64,000 nt of DNA from Cordylochernes scorpioides (GCA_030710605.1 CP092882.1:3667106-3731105); one strand, 5' to 3'; positions 38,269-48,339 are shown, counted from the stretch's first letter. The notes: a model not told the origin generated them from the sequence alone. Translations and numbers: made by a program.

Positions 38269-40097
38269 ATACCGGCCAGGCAGCCTCTATCTTTACGATA
38301 CCAAATTCTAAATGGTTCCTCAAAATCCTAAGCAACTTTACATACATATGTGCATATTGGAAATTATTAAGCATTAAACTATTTTATAGTTTTCAAAATT
38401 CTTTATCTCCGTTTCTTTATTGTTTTTTTTTTCATTAAAATAACTTTAAATTATTCTCTTTTTTTTTTGCATTAATTTATGCGTGAGTTTAATAAAATCA
38501 ACTAAATATATATAGAAAGTGAAATTCCTAAAATTCCTCTATATATGCAAAATATAAATAGAATAGCCATAAAATCACCACAATACATGGATATATGCGG
38601 TGAAAATATATGTATGATAATATATTTGATAATATTAATTATTAATTGCCTATTTTTATATAAAAACTTCTTCTTTAAAAGTGTTTTCAAACAAGGAAAA
38701 AAGGTAAAACGAAAACAAACGACGAGGGGAAAGTAAGGAAATAAAAATGGCGATTTTCAGAGATAAAGCAGACGATATTTTTTGCAATCAGGGCCTAGTT
38801 TTGGCGGGCCAATTTAGAGGTCATTATAGAGGTCAGTCAGAATGAGGAAGCTCGTAATTTTTATTTAATGGTCTTTTTTTTTTTTCGCTAAAACTCAATA
38901 AAGATATTAAACATTTTCTATTAATTTTTGCCTTTGTTTTTCGCCAATTTGTCTATGAATTTTGTTCAACAAGCGTTAGAAAAAAAAAATAAATAAAAAT
39001 TCCAAATTATGAATTATAAATTTTGTAATATTTCTTTTTTTTCCCTAAATGAGTGTTTTTTTTAATATGACATTTTCGATTTGTGTTTTCCGAATATATT
39101 TCCGCCAAAATACTATTTCTATTTACGCCTTTTTTTAAACATGAATTTTGGAATTGAGAAAAACGATAATTAGTGAGGAAAAGTGATTAGTAAATAAATC
39201 ATAATTGATCAACTTTATTTACATATATTCCCTCTAATTTGATAGATATTTTAATGATAATAATCATTGGGTAACAATTTTAATTGCTCTTTGACAACAA
39301 TTTATCATCATCGCGTTAACTATTATTTTTTTATTTGGTTAATGGAAAGTTAATTAGGTATATTTTGAATGGATCTTAATTAAAATTGATTTGTTACATC
39401 TTTTGGTTTACAACTCCATTTAAAAAACAATATCCTAATTTTAAAAAAGTTAACTGCAGGTAATTACCATTTCTGGGTGTCTGGAACAGTTTTGAAGACC
39501 ATTTGTTGATTGGAAGTTGGTTTGTAAAAAACGCAGCGACATCAGCCGATAATTCATTCGATTCCCGGTGTTTCAATGACTCGCTCTCCTCAGGGGAATG
39601 ATTATTTTTGTAATGCAGTTGTGATCCTGGGGGAGATATTAATAGACTACCAACAGGTTTATGGTGATACATCTGGTTGTATCGTGCCGCGTTTTCCCGC
39701 CGTTAGGTGTCCCAGAATGTCATCTCTGGTGACAGGCCAGGGTATGTACCAGCCTTCCATCAATGTCCGGGCATGATTATTTTGAATCCTATTTCTACTT
39801 ATATACATACATTATTTTATAAAAATACGGTTTCACGTATTTGCATATATAAAGAAATAGATAAGATTGCCACTCACCACGCTCTGCCGCAGACGATGCA
39901 GCAACTCATCCATTGCCCTCGTCTCACTCCTTCCTGCAACATACATGTAAATATTATCTTTCTTCGTATTCAGCATGCACATATGCAAATTTACATGGTC
40001 TAGCACGAATTATAAAAATACATCACGTTTATAATCTGGTGAAATATTTTGTTTTTTATATATGTAGAGTATTTTTTAGCTATTTATTTATATAAAT
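38269..40097. other. Unassigned, mostly AT-rich
   Basis: 38300-39400 is very AT-rich with T runs; 39400-39800 is more balanced. No gene, tRNA or element is supported. Confidence 0.5.
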
Positions 40098-40195
40098 AAG
40101 ACAACTCTGTTCTTTCTGCGATGGATAAGCCTTTGAAAGGTCTAGCTCATCATTGGTGAACCCTCCCAGCGGTTTCGCCAGTTTATTTTTAGCTA
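40098..40195 (-). repeat. Dispersed repeat ('GGCGAAACCGC' family) copy
   Basis: It contains GGTGAACCCTCCCAGCGGTT and TCGCCAGTTTA, matching the centre of the copy at 51050-51235 in the same orientation. Confidence 0.6.
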
Positions 40196-40268
40196 AACAT
40201 TTTGGAATTCTATGTTGACAAAAAATCTATAAATTACTTACCGCAAGTTGAAAAAAAATCATTTATTG

Positions 40269-40437
40269 GGAGCTTTCGTGTTCTGTCCTTTATCAACATT
40301 TAGGTAAAGAAAGGTTTATATCGTGAGTCATTTATTTAATTTCTGTCAACGTATTGAACTTTGTTGAGAAAAGGATTGATCTCGTGTTCTTCTTGAATCG
40401 AAAAAAAGTTTTGTTGGTTGACGCCATCTATCAGCAT
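40269..40437 (+). repeat. Left arm of a long inverted pair (partner 46430-46591)
   Basis: Starts GAGCTTTCGTGTTCTGTCCT and ends near CCATCTATCAGCATG. Its reverse complement is present at 46430-46591 with small indels. The AGCTTTCGTG / GGACACGAAAGCTC motif is the PLE-type terminal signature, so both arms may be PLE terminal repeats in opposite orientation. Confidence 0.8.
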
Positions 40438-40445
40438 GCTGGACC

Positions 40446-42868
40446 CGCGGCAGGGTTAGTTCGGACCTGCCACAGCCGGACCTGTAGCAGGGTTAGTTCG
40501 GACCTGCCACAGCTGGACCTGTAGCAGGGTTAGTTCGGACCTGTAGAAGGGTTAGTTCGGACCTGCCACAGCCAGACCTGTAGCAGGGTTAGTTCGGACC
40601 TGCCACAGCTGGACCTGTAGCAGGGTTAGTTCGGACCTGCCACAGCCAGACCTGTAGCAGGGTTAGTTCGGACCTGCCACAGCTGGACCTGTAGCAGGGT
40701 TAGTTCGGACCTGTAGCAGGGTTAGTTCGGACCTGTAGCAGGGTTAGTTCGGACCTGCCACAGCTGGACCTGTAGCAGGGTTAGTTCGGACCTGTAGCAG
40801 GGTTAGTTCGGACCTGTAGCAGGGTTAGTTCGGACCTGCCACAGCTGGACCTGTAGCAGGGTTAGTTCGGACCTGTAGCAGGGTTAGTTCGGACCTGTAG
40901 CAGGGTTAGTTCGGACCTGCCACAGCCAGACCTGTAGCAGGGTTAGTTCGGACCTGCCACAGCTGGACCTGTAGCAGGGTTAGTTCGGACCTGCCACAGC
41001 CAGACCTGTAGCAGGGTTAGTTCGGACCTGCCACAGCTGGACCTGTAGCAGGGTTAGTTCGGACCTGTAGCAGGGTTAGTTCGGACCTGTAGCAGGGTTA
41101 GTTCGGACCTGCCACAGCTGGACCTGTAGCAGGGTTAGTTCGGACCTGTAGCAGGGTTAGTTCGGACCTGTAGCAGGGTTAGTTCGGACCTGCCACAGCT
41201 GGACCTGTAGCAGGGTTAGTTCGGACCTGTAGCAGGGTTAGTTCGGACCTGTAGCAGGGTTAGTTCGGACCTGCCACAGCTGGACCTGTAGCAGGGTTAG
41301 TTCGGACCTGTAGCAGGGTTAGTTCGGACCTGCCACAGCCAGACCTGTAGCAGGGTTAGTTCGGACCTGCCACAGCTGGACCTGTAGCAGGGTTAGTTCG
41401 GACCTGCCACAACTGGACCTGTAGCAGGGTTAGTTCGGACCTGTAGCAGGGTTAGTTCGGACCTGCTACAGCCAGACCTGTAGCAGGGTTAGTTCGGACC
41501 TGCCACAGCTGGACCTGTAGCAGGGTTAGTTCGGACCTGTAGCAGGGTTAGTTCGGACCTGTAGCAGGGTTAGTTCGGACCTGCCACAGCTGGACCTGTA
41601 GCAGGGTTAGTTCGGACCTGTAGCAGGGTTAGTTCGGACCTGCCACAGCCAGACCTGTAGCAGGGTTAGTTCGGACCTGTAGCAGGGTTAGTTCGGACCT
41701 GCTACAGCCAGACCTGTAGCAGGGTTAGTTCGGACCTGCCACAGCTGGACCTGTAGCAGGGTTAGTTCGGACCTGTAGCAGGGTTAGTTCGGACCTGCCA
41801 CAGCCGGACCTGTAGCAGGGTTAGTTCGGACCTGTAGCAGGGTTAGTTCGGACCTGTAGCAGGGTTAGTTCGGACCTGCCACAGCTGGACCTGTAGCAGG
41901 GTTAGTTCGGACCTGCCACAGCTGGACCTGTAGCAGGGTTAGTTCGGACCTGCCACAGCTGGACCTGTAGCAGGGTTAGTTCGGACCTGTCACAGCTGGA
42001 CCTGTCACAGCCGGACCTGTAGCAGGGTTAGTTCGGACCTGTAGCAGGGTTAGTTCGGACCTGTCACAGCTGGACCTGTAGCAGGGTTAGTTCGGACCTG
42101 TAGCAGGGTTAGTTCGGACCTGTCACAGCTGGACCTGTAGCAGGGTTAGTTCGGACCTGTCACAGCTGGACCTGTCACAGCCGGACCTGTAGCAGGGTTA
42201 GTTCGGACCTGTAGCAGGGTTAGTTCGGACCTGTCACAGCTGGACCTGTAGCAGGGTTAGTTCGGACCTGTAGCAGGGTTAGTTCGGACCTGTCACAGCT
42301 GGACCTGTAGCAGGGTTAGTTCGGACCTGTAGCAGGGTTAGTTCGGACCTGTCACAGCTGGACCTGTAGCAGGGTTAGTTCGGACCTGCCACAGCTGGAC
42401 CTGCCACAGCTGGACCTGTAGCAGGGTTAGTTCGGACCTGCCACAGCTGGACCTGTAGCAGGGTTAGTTCGGACCTGTAGCAGGGTTAGTTCGGACCTGT
42501 AGCAGGGTTAGTTCGGACCTGTAGCAGGGTTAGTTCGGACCTGTAGCAGGGTTAGTTCGGACCTGTAGCAGGGTTAGTTCGGACCTGTAGCAGGGTTAGT
42601 TCGGACCTGTCACAGCTGGACCTGTAGCAGGGTTAGTTCGGACCTGTAGCAGGGTTAGTTCGGACCTGTAGCAGGGTTAGTTCGGACCTGTAGCAGGGTT
42701 AGTTCGGACCTGTCACAGCTGGACCTGTAGCAGGGTTAGTTCGGACCTGTAGCAGGGTTAGTTCGGACCTGTCACAGCTGGACCTGTAGCAGGGTTAGTT
42801 CGGACCTGCCACAGCTGGACCTGCCACAGCTGGACCTGTAGCAGGGTTAGTTCGGACCTGCCACAGCC
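40446..42868. repeat. 22/15-bp minisatellite, about 2.4 kb
   Basis: It is built from a 22-base block (GGACCTGTAGCAGGGTTAGT plus TC) and a 15-base block (GGACCTGCCACAGCT, with TGTCACAGCT and CAGCC variants) in irregular order. CCGCGGCAG appears at both array ends (about 40447 and 42866). It starts only a few bases inside the left inverted arm. Confidence 0.97.
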
Positions 42869-43026
42869 GCGGCAGAGTCCATCGATCCAGAGGAGCGGGG
42901 TAGAGGTCCGGGCTCAGTTCAAGGACCTTCCATTGATCGGCTGCTAAGCAACGCCCTTGAATCCTTCTTCCTTCTCTTAAACCACATCTCTGGTGGGCCA
43001 TCTCTTTACCTCGTACACCACTGATG
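42869..43026. other. Short unique spacer before the Copia element
   Basis: 158 bases between the minisatellite and the target duplication, with no feature. Confidence 0.5.
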
Positions 43027-43031
43027 ACACT

Positions 43032-43228
43032 TGTTGTATTCCAATTGATTACACACAGCGCTCAACGTTAATTATACTTTAATTAACTACAAGGTAAAGG
43101 GATTAGATATAGATTAAAAAGTAAACATGGAGAAAAAGAGAAAAAGAATAAGTCTCGTGGCCACGCGGCCTCGCCTGGGTTACATCCACAGGTAGTGACG
43201 TCAGAGCTCCAGGGTTGCCGAGCCAGCA
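43032..43228 (-). repeat. 3' LTR of the Copia element
   Basis: 197 bases; in element orientation it begins TGCTGGCTCGGCAACCCTGG and ends in ACAACA, giving the TG...CA ends. It is identical to 45835-46031. Confidence 0.97.
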
Positions 43229-43240
43229 ATCTCCTCCCTC
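43229..43240 (-). other. Polypurine tract of the Copia element
   Basis: In element orientation GAGGGAGGAGAT lies directly before the 3' LTR, the expected place for plus-strand priming. Confidence 0.8.
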
Positions 43241-43251
43241 GAAGTGACCTC

Positions 43252-45672
43252 CTATTCATGGATCACTTCGCCGCTTAAGAGTCTCGAACGATGAAGTTCG
43301 TGTAGGTTTCTCCCCTTATTTACTTCAGTACTGAGGAGTGCAATTGAGTTCTGAGCATTTAGCTGGTTCCTTAGGATCATTGGATGAGATCGAGTAGGAG
43401 AAGGCTTTACAGTATCTTCATTATGGCTGTCCTCTTCTGTAGGTATCACGTCTTCTTGATCTAATAAAGACACTGGATTATCTTCAATCTCCCGTTGAGT
43501 CCCATAGCTGTAGTGTTCAACTGATGGAAGCTTCTCCCGGTTTCTGTCGTTCCTCGATACATCACTCTCTTTGAAGACACAGTCCCGAGATTCCACCACT
43601 TTCTTCATCTCAGGAATCCACACTCTGTAGCCACGTCCTCTGAGTGCATATCCAACAAGGTTACCTTTGACAGCTCTTCTTTCGAGTTTGGATTTACGGA
43701 CTTGCCTTGGAATATGGACAAATACTTGACAGCCAATAGCTCTTAGGTGTTTAAGACTAGGCTTGTTCCCTGTCCACAGTTCATATGGCGTACTTTCACC
43801 ATTGTGATTGTTGAGAACTCTGTTTCTGACATAGGCTGCGGTGTAAGTCAGCTCCGCCCAGGAAGCCTTTGGCAGACCACTTCCAGATATAGTGCTCCTG
43901 ACAAGATCTAGGAGTGTCCTATTCATTCTTTCTGCCACACCATTCTGTTGGGGTGTATACGTCATAGTGTGTTCATGAACTATTCCAACGCTCTTGCAGA
44001 AAGTGTCCCATTCTTTGGAACAAAATTCCAAGCCATTATCCGTACGTATTCGTTTTAGTTTCCGGCTGGTTTGTTTCTCAGATTCTTGAATCCACTCTTT
44101 GACTTTTCCCAGGGTTTCGCCTTTGTTTTTCAGGAAAAATACACTTGTATATCTCGTAGCTTCATCAATGATGGTTAAGACGTACTTGGCTCCTCCCCAG
44201 CTCAATACGTCGAGTGGACCCATCAAATCCGCATGCACCAAGTCCAACGGCATGATTTCTTTTTCCTCCTTGTGTGAGTGTTGAAGGAATGGCAGACGGT
44301 AAGACTTGCCGATCAAGCAGTCTTCGCACTTTTCTGGCTTTGCCGGGCTGCAATTAAGTCCTCTTACGCTTTGGTTCTTGGCCATCTTTGCTATCGTATA
44401 TGCATTTACATGCATCAGCCTTTTGTGCCAAAGTTCCAGTGTAAGCTCTTCCTTGCATTCAGATGCAAGAGAAACACGATCATTCTGATCTTTCGGAGAG
44501 GATGGAGTAGTCTGGACGTAGTAAAGTCTACCCAGCTTCTTTCCCTCTATCAAGAGTTTACCTTTCATGTCCATAATGTGGCAACCACTCTTATTGAAGA
44601 CAACTTTTCTACCGTTTTCTATCATTTGGAGTACAGACAGAACACTGTGACGCAAATCTGGAACATACAAGGTGTTCTGGGCAACCATATTGCTGGCATC
44701 TCCCTTGTGTCCAACAATATTGGCACTGACAGTACCGATACCACATGCTTCTATAGAAGAGCCATTCGCAATAGTGATGGAACTCATATTGCTTGTGCAC
44801 TCTTTCAGACATGTGAAGTAATTTCTCTTGGGAGTCATATGGTGCGTCGCTCCAGAATCTATGATCCAGGTCTCGGCGGTAGCTCCAAACAAAGTGTTGC
44901 ACATTGCCGACATATTTACGCCTTTGTTTTGGTCAAACCTCTTTGGTCTGTGTTCATTCTTTCCTTTCTTCTTGCATTCCCTTGCATAATGGCCTTTACC
45001 TCCACATTTGAAACAAACAACCTTTGCTTTAAATTGTTTTTCTGTTTCAATGGGCTTCGAAGAGGCATTAACGACCATGGCACCCACATCTTTTGGTAGA
45101 TTAGACGAACGCCTTTCTGCTTCTGCCAACAGCCGTCTTTTAACTGTGGCGGTCGTGAAGTCTGAATCAGGCAAGTTACATATGGTTGAGACAACGATGT
45201 CCCAATCCTCTGGTAATCCACCCAAAAGAACCATAGCCAAATCGCCATCATCAATTTTGTCGCCAATTTGGGCCAGTTCGTTTACAATGTAGTTTATCTT
45301 CCCCATATACCCTTCCATATTGCTGTGCTGAGTCAACCTTCCGCCATATAACTGCCTTCTTAGTTGTACGGCTCGATATCTACTATCCTTTGGTGCGTAT
45401 AATTTTTCCAGTTCCTCCCAGACCTCTTTTGGAGTATTCAAATGTTGAACATGCAATTGTTGTTCATCATTAATCCCGAGGCAAATTTTTGCAAACGCCT
45501 TACCCTCCCGCGACAAAAAAAGTTTTGTTGCAACAAGGTCACTAGGGTCAGGCTTAGCCTCTCCTGGATTGATCAAACTCCACAAATCGTTTTCGATTAG
45601 AACGAGTTTCATCTGGAAGCTCCAGCTGGAGTAATTAGCACCATTTAATTTTGTAATCGTTGTGTTTGCCAT
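43252..45672 (-). CDS. Copia Gag-protease-integrase polyprotein, RT-less (806 aa)
   Basis: An intact frame from ATG at 45672. Domains in order: Copia-type Gag (1-200; early TKLNGANYSSWSFQMK motif); zinc knuckle C220-C223-H228-C233 (CX2CX4HX4C) for RNA binding; aspartic protease with D272-S273-G274 in WIIDSGATHHMT; integrase zinc domain H416, H421, C449, C452; integrase core with D482, D545 and E581 (D,D-35-E spacing); then a tail typical of the Copia region after integrase (GYRVWIPEMKKV). The family usually continues into reverse transcriptase and RNase H; here the frame ends at residue 806 just before the LTR. All catalytic residues I can check are present, so a functional Gag, protease and integrase are plausible. 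Some diverse residues after 710 may reflect a deletion junction. Confidence 0.97.
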   Translation of the reverse strand: MANTTITKLNGANYSSWSFQMKLVLIENDLWSLINPGEAKPDPSDLVATKLFLSREGKAFAKICLGINDEQQLHVQHLNTPKEVWEELEKLYAPKDSRYRAVQLRRQLYGGRLTQHSNMEGYMGKINYIVNELAQIGDKIDDGDLAMVLLGGLPEDWDIVVSTICNLPDSDFTTATVKRRLLAEAERRSSNLPKDVGAMVVNASSKPIETEKQFKAKVVCFKCGGKGHYARECKKKGKNEHRPKRFDQNKGVNMSAMCNTLFGATAETWIIDSGATHHMTPKRNYFTCLKECTSNMSSITIANGSSIEACGIGTVSANIVGHKGDASNMVAQNTLYVPDLRHSVLSVLQMIENGRKVVFNKSGCHIMDMKGKLLIEGKKLGRLYYVQTTPSSPKDQNDRVSLASECKEELTLELWHKRLMHVNAYTIAKMAKNQSVRGLNCSPAKPEKCEDCLIGKSYRLPFLQHSHKEEKEIMPLDLVHADLMGPLDVLSWGGAKYVLTIIDEATRYTSVFFLKNKGETLGKVKEWIQESEKQTSRKLKRIRTDNGLEFCSKEWDTFCKSVGIVHEHTMTYTPQQNGVAERMNRTLLDLVRSTISGSGLPKASWAELTYTAAYVRNRVLNNHNGESTPYELWTGNKPSLKHLRAIGCQVFVHIPRQVRKSKLERRAVKGNLVGYALRGRGYRVWIPEMKKVVESRDCVFKESDVSRNDRNREKLPSVEHYSYGTQREIEDNPVSLLDQEDVIPTEEDSHNEDTVKPSPTRSHPMILRNQLNAQNSIALLSTEVNKGRNLHELHRSRLLSGEVIHE

Positions 45673-45689
45673 TTTACAAAATATTTGGT

Positions 45690-45819
45690 AAGTAGAAAAA
45701 AAGGATGGTCCAAGTAATCAAAGGAAATTTGTTTACTCACGTTTTAGGCCTTGCGCTTCTTCAGTCTGACGTTTTAAGTCTTGCGCTTCTTGTCTCAAGT
45801 TTTAGGCCTTGCGCTTCTT
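45690..45819 (-). repeat. Short direct repeats in the Copia 5' leader
   Basis: Between the ORF and the primer site a unit of about 30 bases with TTGCGCTTCTT occurs three times (about 45750-45820); two copies are followed by CAGTCT. The repeated part overlaps the beginning of the primer-site sequence. This may be slippage or template switching near the priming site. Confidence 0.7.
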
Positions 45820-45834
45820 CAGTCTCATAATCTT
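45820..45834 (-). other. Copia primer-binding site matching the elongator tRNA-Met anticodon arm
   Basis: One base inside the 5' LTR, the plus strand reads CAGTCTCATAATCT (45820-45833). This equals the anticodon arm of eukaryotic elongator tRNA-Met (anticodon CAT). The element strand is therefore complementary to an internal tRNA segment rather than a 3' CCA end. Copia elements are known to prime from 5' half-tRNAs cut near the anticodon, usually of initiator tRNA-Met. The match here is to the elongator type. Confidence 0.75.
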
Positions 45835-46031
45835 TGTTGTATTCCAATTGATTACACACAGCGCTCAACGTTAATTATACTTTAATTAACTACAAGGTAA
45901 AGGGATTAGATATAGATTAAAAAGTAAACATGGAGAAAAAGAGAAAAAGAATAAGTCTCGTGGCCACGCGGCCTCGCCTGGGTTACATCCACAGGTAGTG
46001 ACGTCAGAGCTCCAGGGTTGCCGAGCCAGCA
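45835..46031 (-). repeat. 5' LTR of the Copia element
   Basis: 197 bases identical to 43032-43228; followed by the right ACACT target duplication. Confidence 0.97.
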
Positions 46032-46036
46032 ACACT

Positions 46037-46429
46037 CCCAATATATTTTCCATCCCAGTAAGGACAAACGAAAGTTTGTTTTAGTTGAAAAAGAAAAATT
46101 CGTGCTTCAATGGTTTTATTTCTCATGTTTTGTATCTGTTTTGACGGGAGAGGTGACACCTGCCTATTTAACCACAGTGTGGATGACAATTTATTTAAAT
46201 CTAAACATTCCGCAACTTGTTCCCATGTAAGAGAGGCCCGTGGAGGTACAACGGGGTTGACAGGTATTGACAGAAACTTACTGAGTGACAAAATAATCTA
46301 ATCGATATAAATTCATTTTAAAATACAACACTTTGTCAAAATCTCAATTCTATTTTTAGCATCGCGTTTATTCATTGTAACAAGATTGTATTCATTAACC
46401 AAACTTTCGAGCCCTCCCTCTGCTGCGGT
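46037..46429. other. Unassigned sequence
   Basis: No supported feature between the Copia element and the right inverted arm. Confidence 0.5.
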
Positions 46430-46591
46430 ATGCTGATAGATGGTGTCAACCAACAAAACTTGTGTTCGATCCAAGAAGAACCAATCCCTTTCTCAACAAA
46501 GTTCAATACGTTGACAGAAATTAAATAAATGACTCATTCTATAAACCTTTCTTAACCTAAAAGTTGAGAAAGCACAGGACACGAAAGCTCT
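46430..46591 (-). repeat. Right arm of a long inverted pair (partner 40269-40437)
   Basis: The reverse complement of 40269-40437 with small indels, from TGCTGATAGATGGTGTCAAC to GGACACGAAAGCTC. See the left arm for its PLE-like signature. Confidence 0.8.
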
Positions 46592-46838
46592 CTAAAAATG
46601 TTTATTTATCTGTTGGCTTTGTCTGAATTTGCAGTAAAAAATAAAAATGGATTGCAAAAATTGCGATAAAAATGCAATAAAACTGGGGTGATAAATGCTT
46701 TGTTTTAATGCATTTTAAAGGGAGTGAACAATTAACGTCAGCTATTTTTGTGGGTTTCACTTTCTTTACATCTTTCACTTGGGTACCAGCTCAAGTGATC
46801 TACACTGAGTGTTGATTTAATTCCTTTAGAACGCGGTT

Positions 46839-46929
46839 TTAAAGGGAGTGGTGCCACTTTTTGTAGTTGTAGTTTTTCAAGTTGTTAAAGATGGTATTCA
46901 GGTACCAAAAGTGGCACCTCTCCCTTAAA
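46839..46929. repeat. Hairpin with 22-bp arms
   Basis: TTAAAGGGAGTGGTGCCACT (46839 on) and AGTGGCACCTCTCCCTTAA (ending 46929) pair around about 43 bases. The flanking phrase AAAACTGGGGTGATAA occurs on both sides (46678-46700 and 46928-46955), which may mark the outer limits of one element. Confidence 0.65.
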
Positions 46930-47346
46930 AATGCATTAAAACTGGGGTGATAAGCAACACATATATTTTAAGACGAAAAAAGTGTGCACCTTAACCCAGT
47001 ACAATGTCACATTTGTACAATTGTTGCATATCTACATATAGCTCTGTGTCTAGCGACAGTACGACACCCGAGTGGAGGTCGCATATGCAAATGTGGACGG
47101 TGACTTCTCCATTGTCCGTGAGGGAAGGTCACCCGACGGCCTTGAGGGGTCACCTAATGAGGTTCCTGACACGGGGCCCCCTGGGTTACGTCATCTCGCT
47201 GTGACATAATTGTGTAAAATTTGACATTTATCCTGCTTGATAATGCACACATTTACTGGGACTGGTGCAAAAACAACAGATTGCCATGATAACTTGCCAC
47301 TGTGCAAACTTCCCTCGTTGTAACTCTGTTTTTTTTTTTTACAAGT
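46930..47346. other. Unassigned sequence
   Basis: No gene is supported. The string CCCAGTACAATGTCACATTT near 46995 also occurs, slightly altered, near 63138, so a dispersed repeat edge lies here. Confidence 0.45.
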
Positions 47347-47672
47347 TTGTATTTTCTCTTGGATGAGCTGATGTGTCATCCTGAGGTTTGTATTTTCTCT
47401 TGGATGAGCTGATGTGTCATCCTGAGGTTTGTATTTTCTCTTGGATGAGCTGATGTGTCATCCTGAGGTTTGTCTTTTCTCTTGGATGAGCTGATGTGTC
47501 ATCCTGAGGTTTGTATTTTCTCTTGGATGAGCTGATGTGTCATCCTGAGGTTTGTCTTTTCTCTTGGATGAGCTGATGTGTCATCCTGAGGTTTGTCTTT
47601 TTTCTTGGATGAGCTGATGTGTCATCCTGAGGTTTGTCTTTTCTCTTGGATGAGCTGTCATCCTGAGTCTTT
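47347..47672. repeat. 41-bp minisatellite, about 8 copies
   Basis: The unit is GAGGTTTGTATTTTCTCTTG, GATGAGCTGATGTGTCATCC, then T. GTATTTT and GTCTTTT variants alternate, and the last unit is shortened. GATGAGCTGATG and CATCC allow a small hairpin per unit. Confidence 0.95.
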
Positions 47673-47764
47673 TCTTATTGTCTACGCGTCAATATAAACA
47701 ACTTACTGCGATTTTTTTAATTAAAGAAATCAAAAGAAATAATTCTTATTGTTTCCTTAAGGCA

Positions 47765-47900
47765 ATAGAAAAACTATTGTGAGGGCTTGGCTCATCAGTG
47801 GAGAACCCTTCCAGAAATTTCGCCAGTTTAATCTACCATACTGCTTTAATGTTATTGTATTGGATTATTCTTATCTATGAGGCAATTCGGAAAGATTTTT
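47765..47900 (-). repeat. Dispersed repeat ('GGCGAAACCGC' family) copy
   Basis: GAGGGCTTGGCTCATCAGTG, then TTTCGCCAGTTTAATC and a TATTGTATTGGATTATTC end, in the same order as in the 51050-51235 copy. Confidence 0.7.
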
Positions 47901-48013
47901 GGTGAGGATATTTGGAAAACATGAGTTTTAGGATGTTAAGCATTGCATCGAGTTCTTCCAAAAATAAATAATATTTTTAACAGCAATTATTCATTAAGCA
48001 TAAACACGTCATC

Positions 48014-48182
48014 TGAAGTTACACCGCATGAGTTTCTTATTATCAAAATTTTATTTCAAGGTGAAATATTCATAATTCACCCTTTCATACCTCATCCAAA
48101 AAGGATAGAAATAGTCGATATTTCACCTTGAAAAAAAAAAATTGATTTTTCGTTTAAAAGAAACTCATGCGGTGTAACTTCA
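48014..48182. repeat. Foldback element with nested inverted repeats
   Basis: The outer arms TGAAGTTACACCGCATGAGT (48014 on) and ACTCATGCGGTGTAACTTCA (ending 48182) are perfect complements. Inside, CAAGGTGAAATATT and ATATTTCACCTTG form a second inverted pair. It is probably a small non-autonomous transposon or PLE-type cassette. Confidence 0.8.
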
Positions 48183-48266
48183 AGTGTCGTTTTACAATCA
48201 CAGGCCGCAGTGTATTATATTGTATTATAAGTTACTTTATGTATCATTTACGAACGGAAAAATACG

Positions 48267-48339
48267 TCCAGGGTAGCCTAGTGGACATGGCATCTGCCCG
48301 GTAAGCGGAACATTGTGGGTTCGATTCCCATCCTTGGGC
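48267..48339 (+). pseudogene. tRNA-like sequence, anticodon position GGT (Thr)
   Basis: 73 bases fold as a full cloverleaf: acceptor stem TCCAGGG/CCTTGGG with two G-T pairs, D stem GCC/GGC, anticodon stem TCTGC/GCGGA, five-base variable loop, and T stem GTGGG/CCCAT around TTCGATT. The loop CCGGTAA puts GGT at 34-36, but position 33 is C rather than the near-universal T. That and the G-T pairs suggest a pseudogene or a SINE head. A T-rich stretch follows. Confidence 0.55.

Larger units (their letters stand above)
43027..46036 (-). mobile_element. Young Copia (Ty1/Copia) LTR retrotransposon lacking RT and RNase H
   Basis: The element is 43032-46031, exactly 3000 bases, flanked by the 5-base duplication ACACT (43027-43031 and 46032-46036). 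Its two 197-bp LTRs are identical over their whole length, so insertion is recent. It is oriented on the minus strand: 5' LTR 45835-46031, primer site 45820-45833, one ORF 45672-43252, purine tract 43229-43240, 3' LTR 43032-43228. The gene order gag-protease-integrase is that of Copia, but RT and RNase H are absent: only 24 bases separate the stop from the 3' LTR. It would need RT from a related element to move. Confidence 0.97.

Noticed and set aside
44278-45099. 273-residue plus-strand frame
   Set aside because: It is antisense to the well-supported Copia polyprotein and has no domain.
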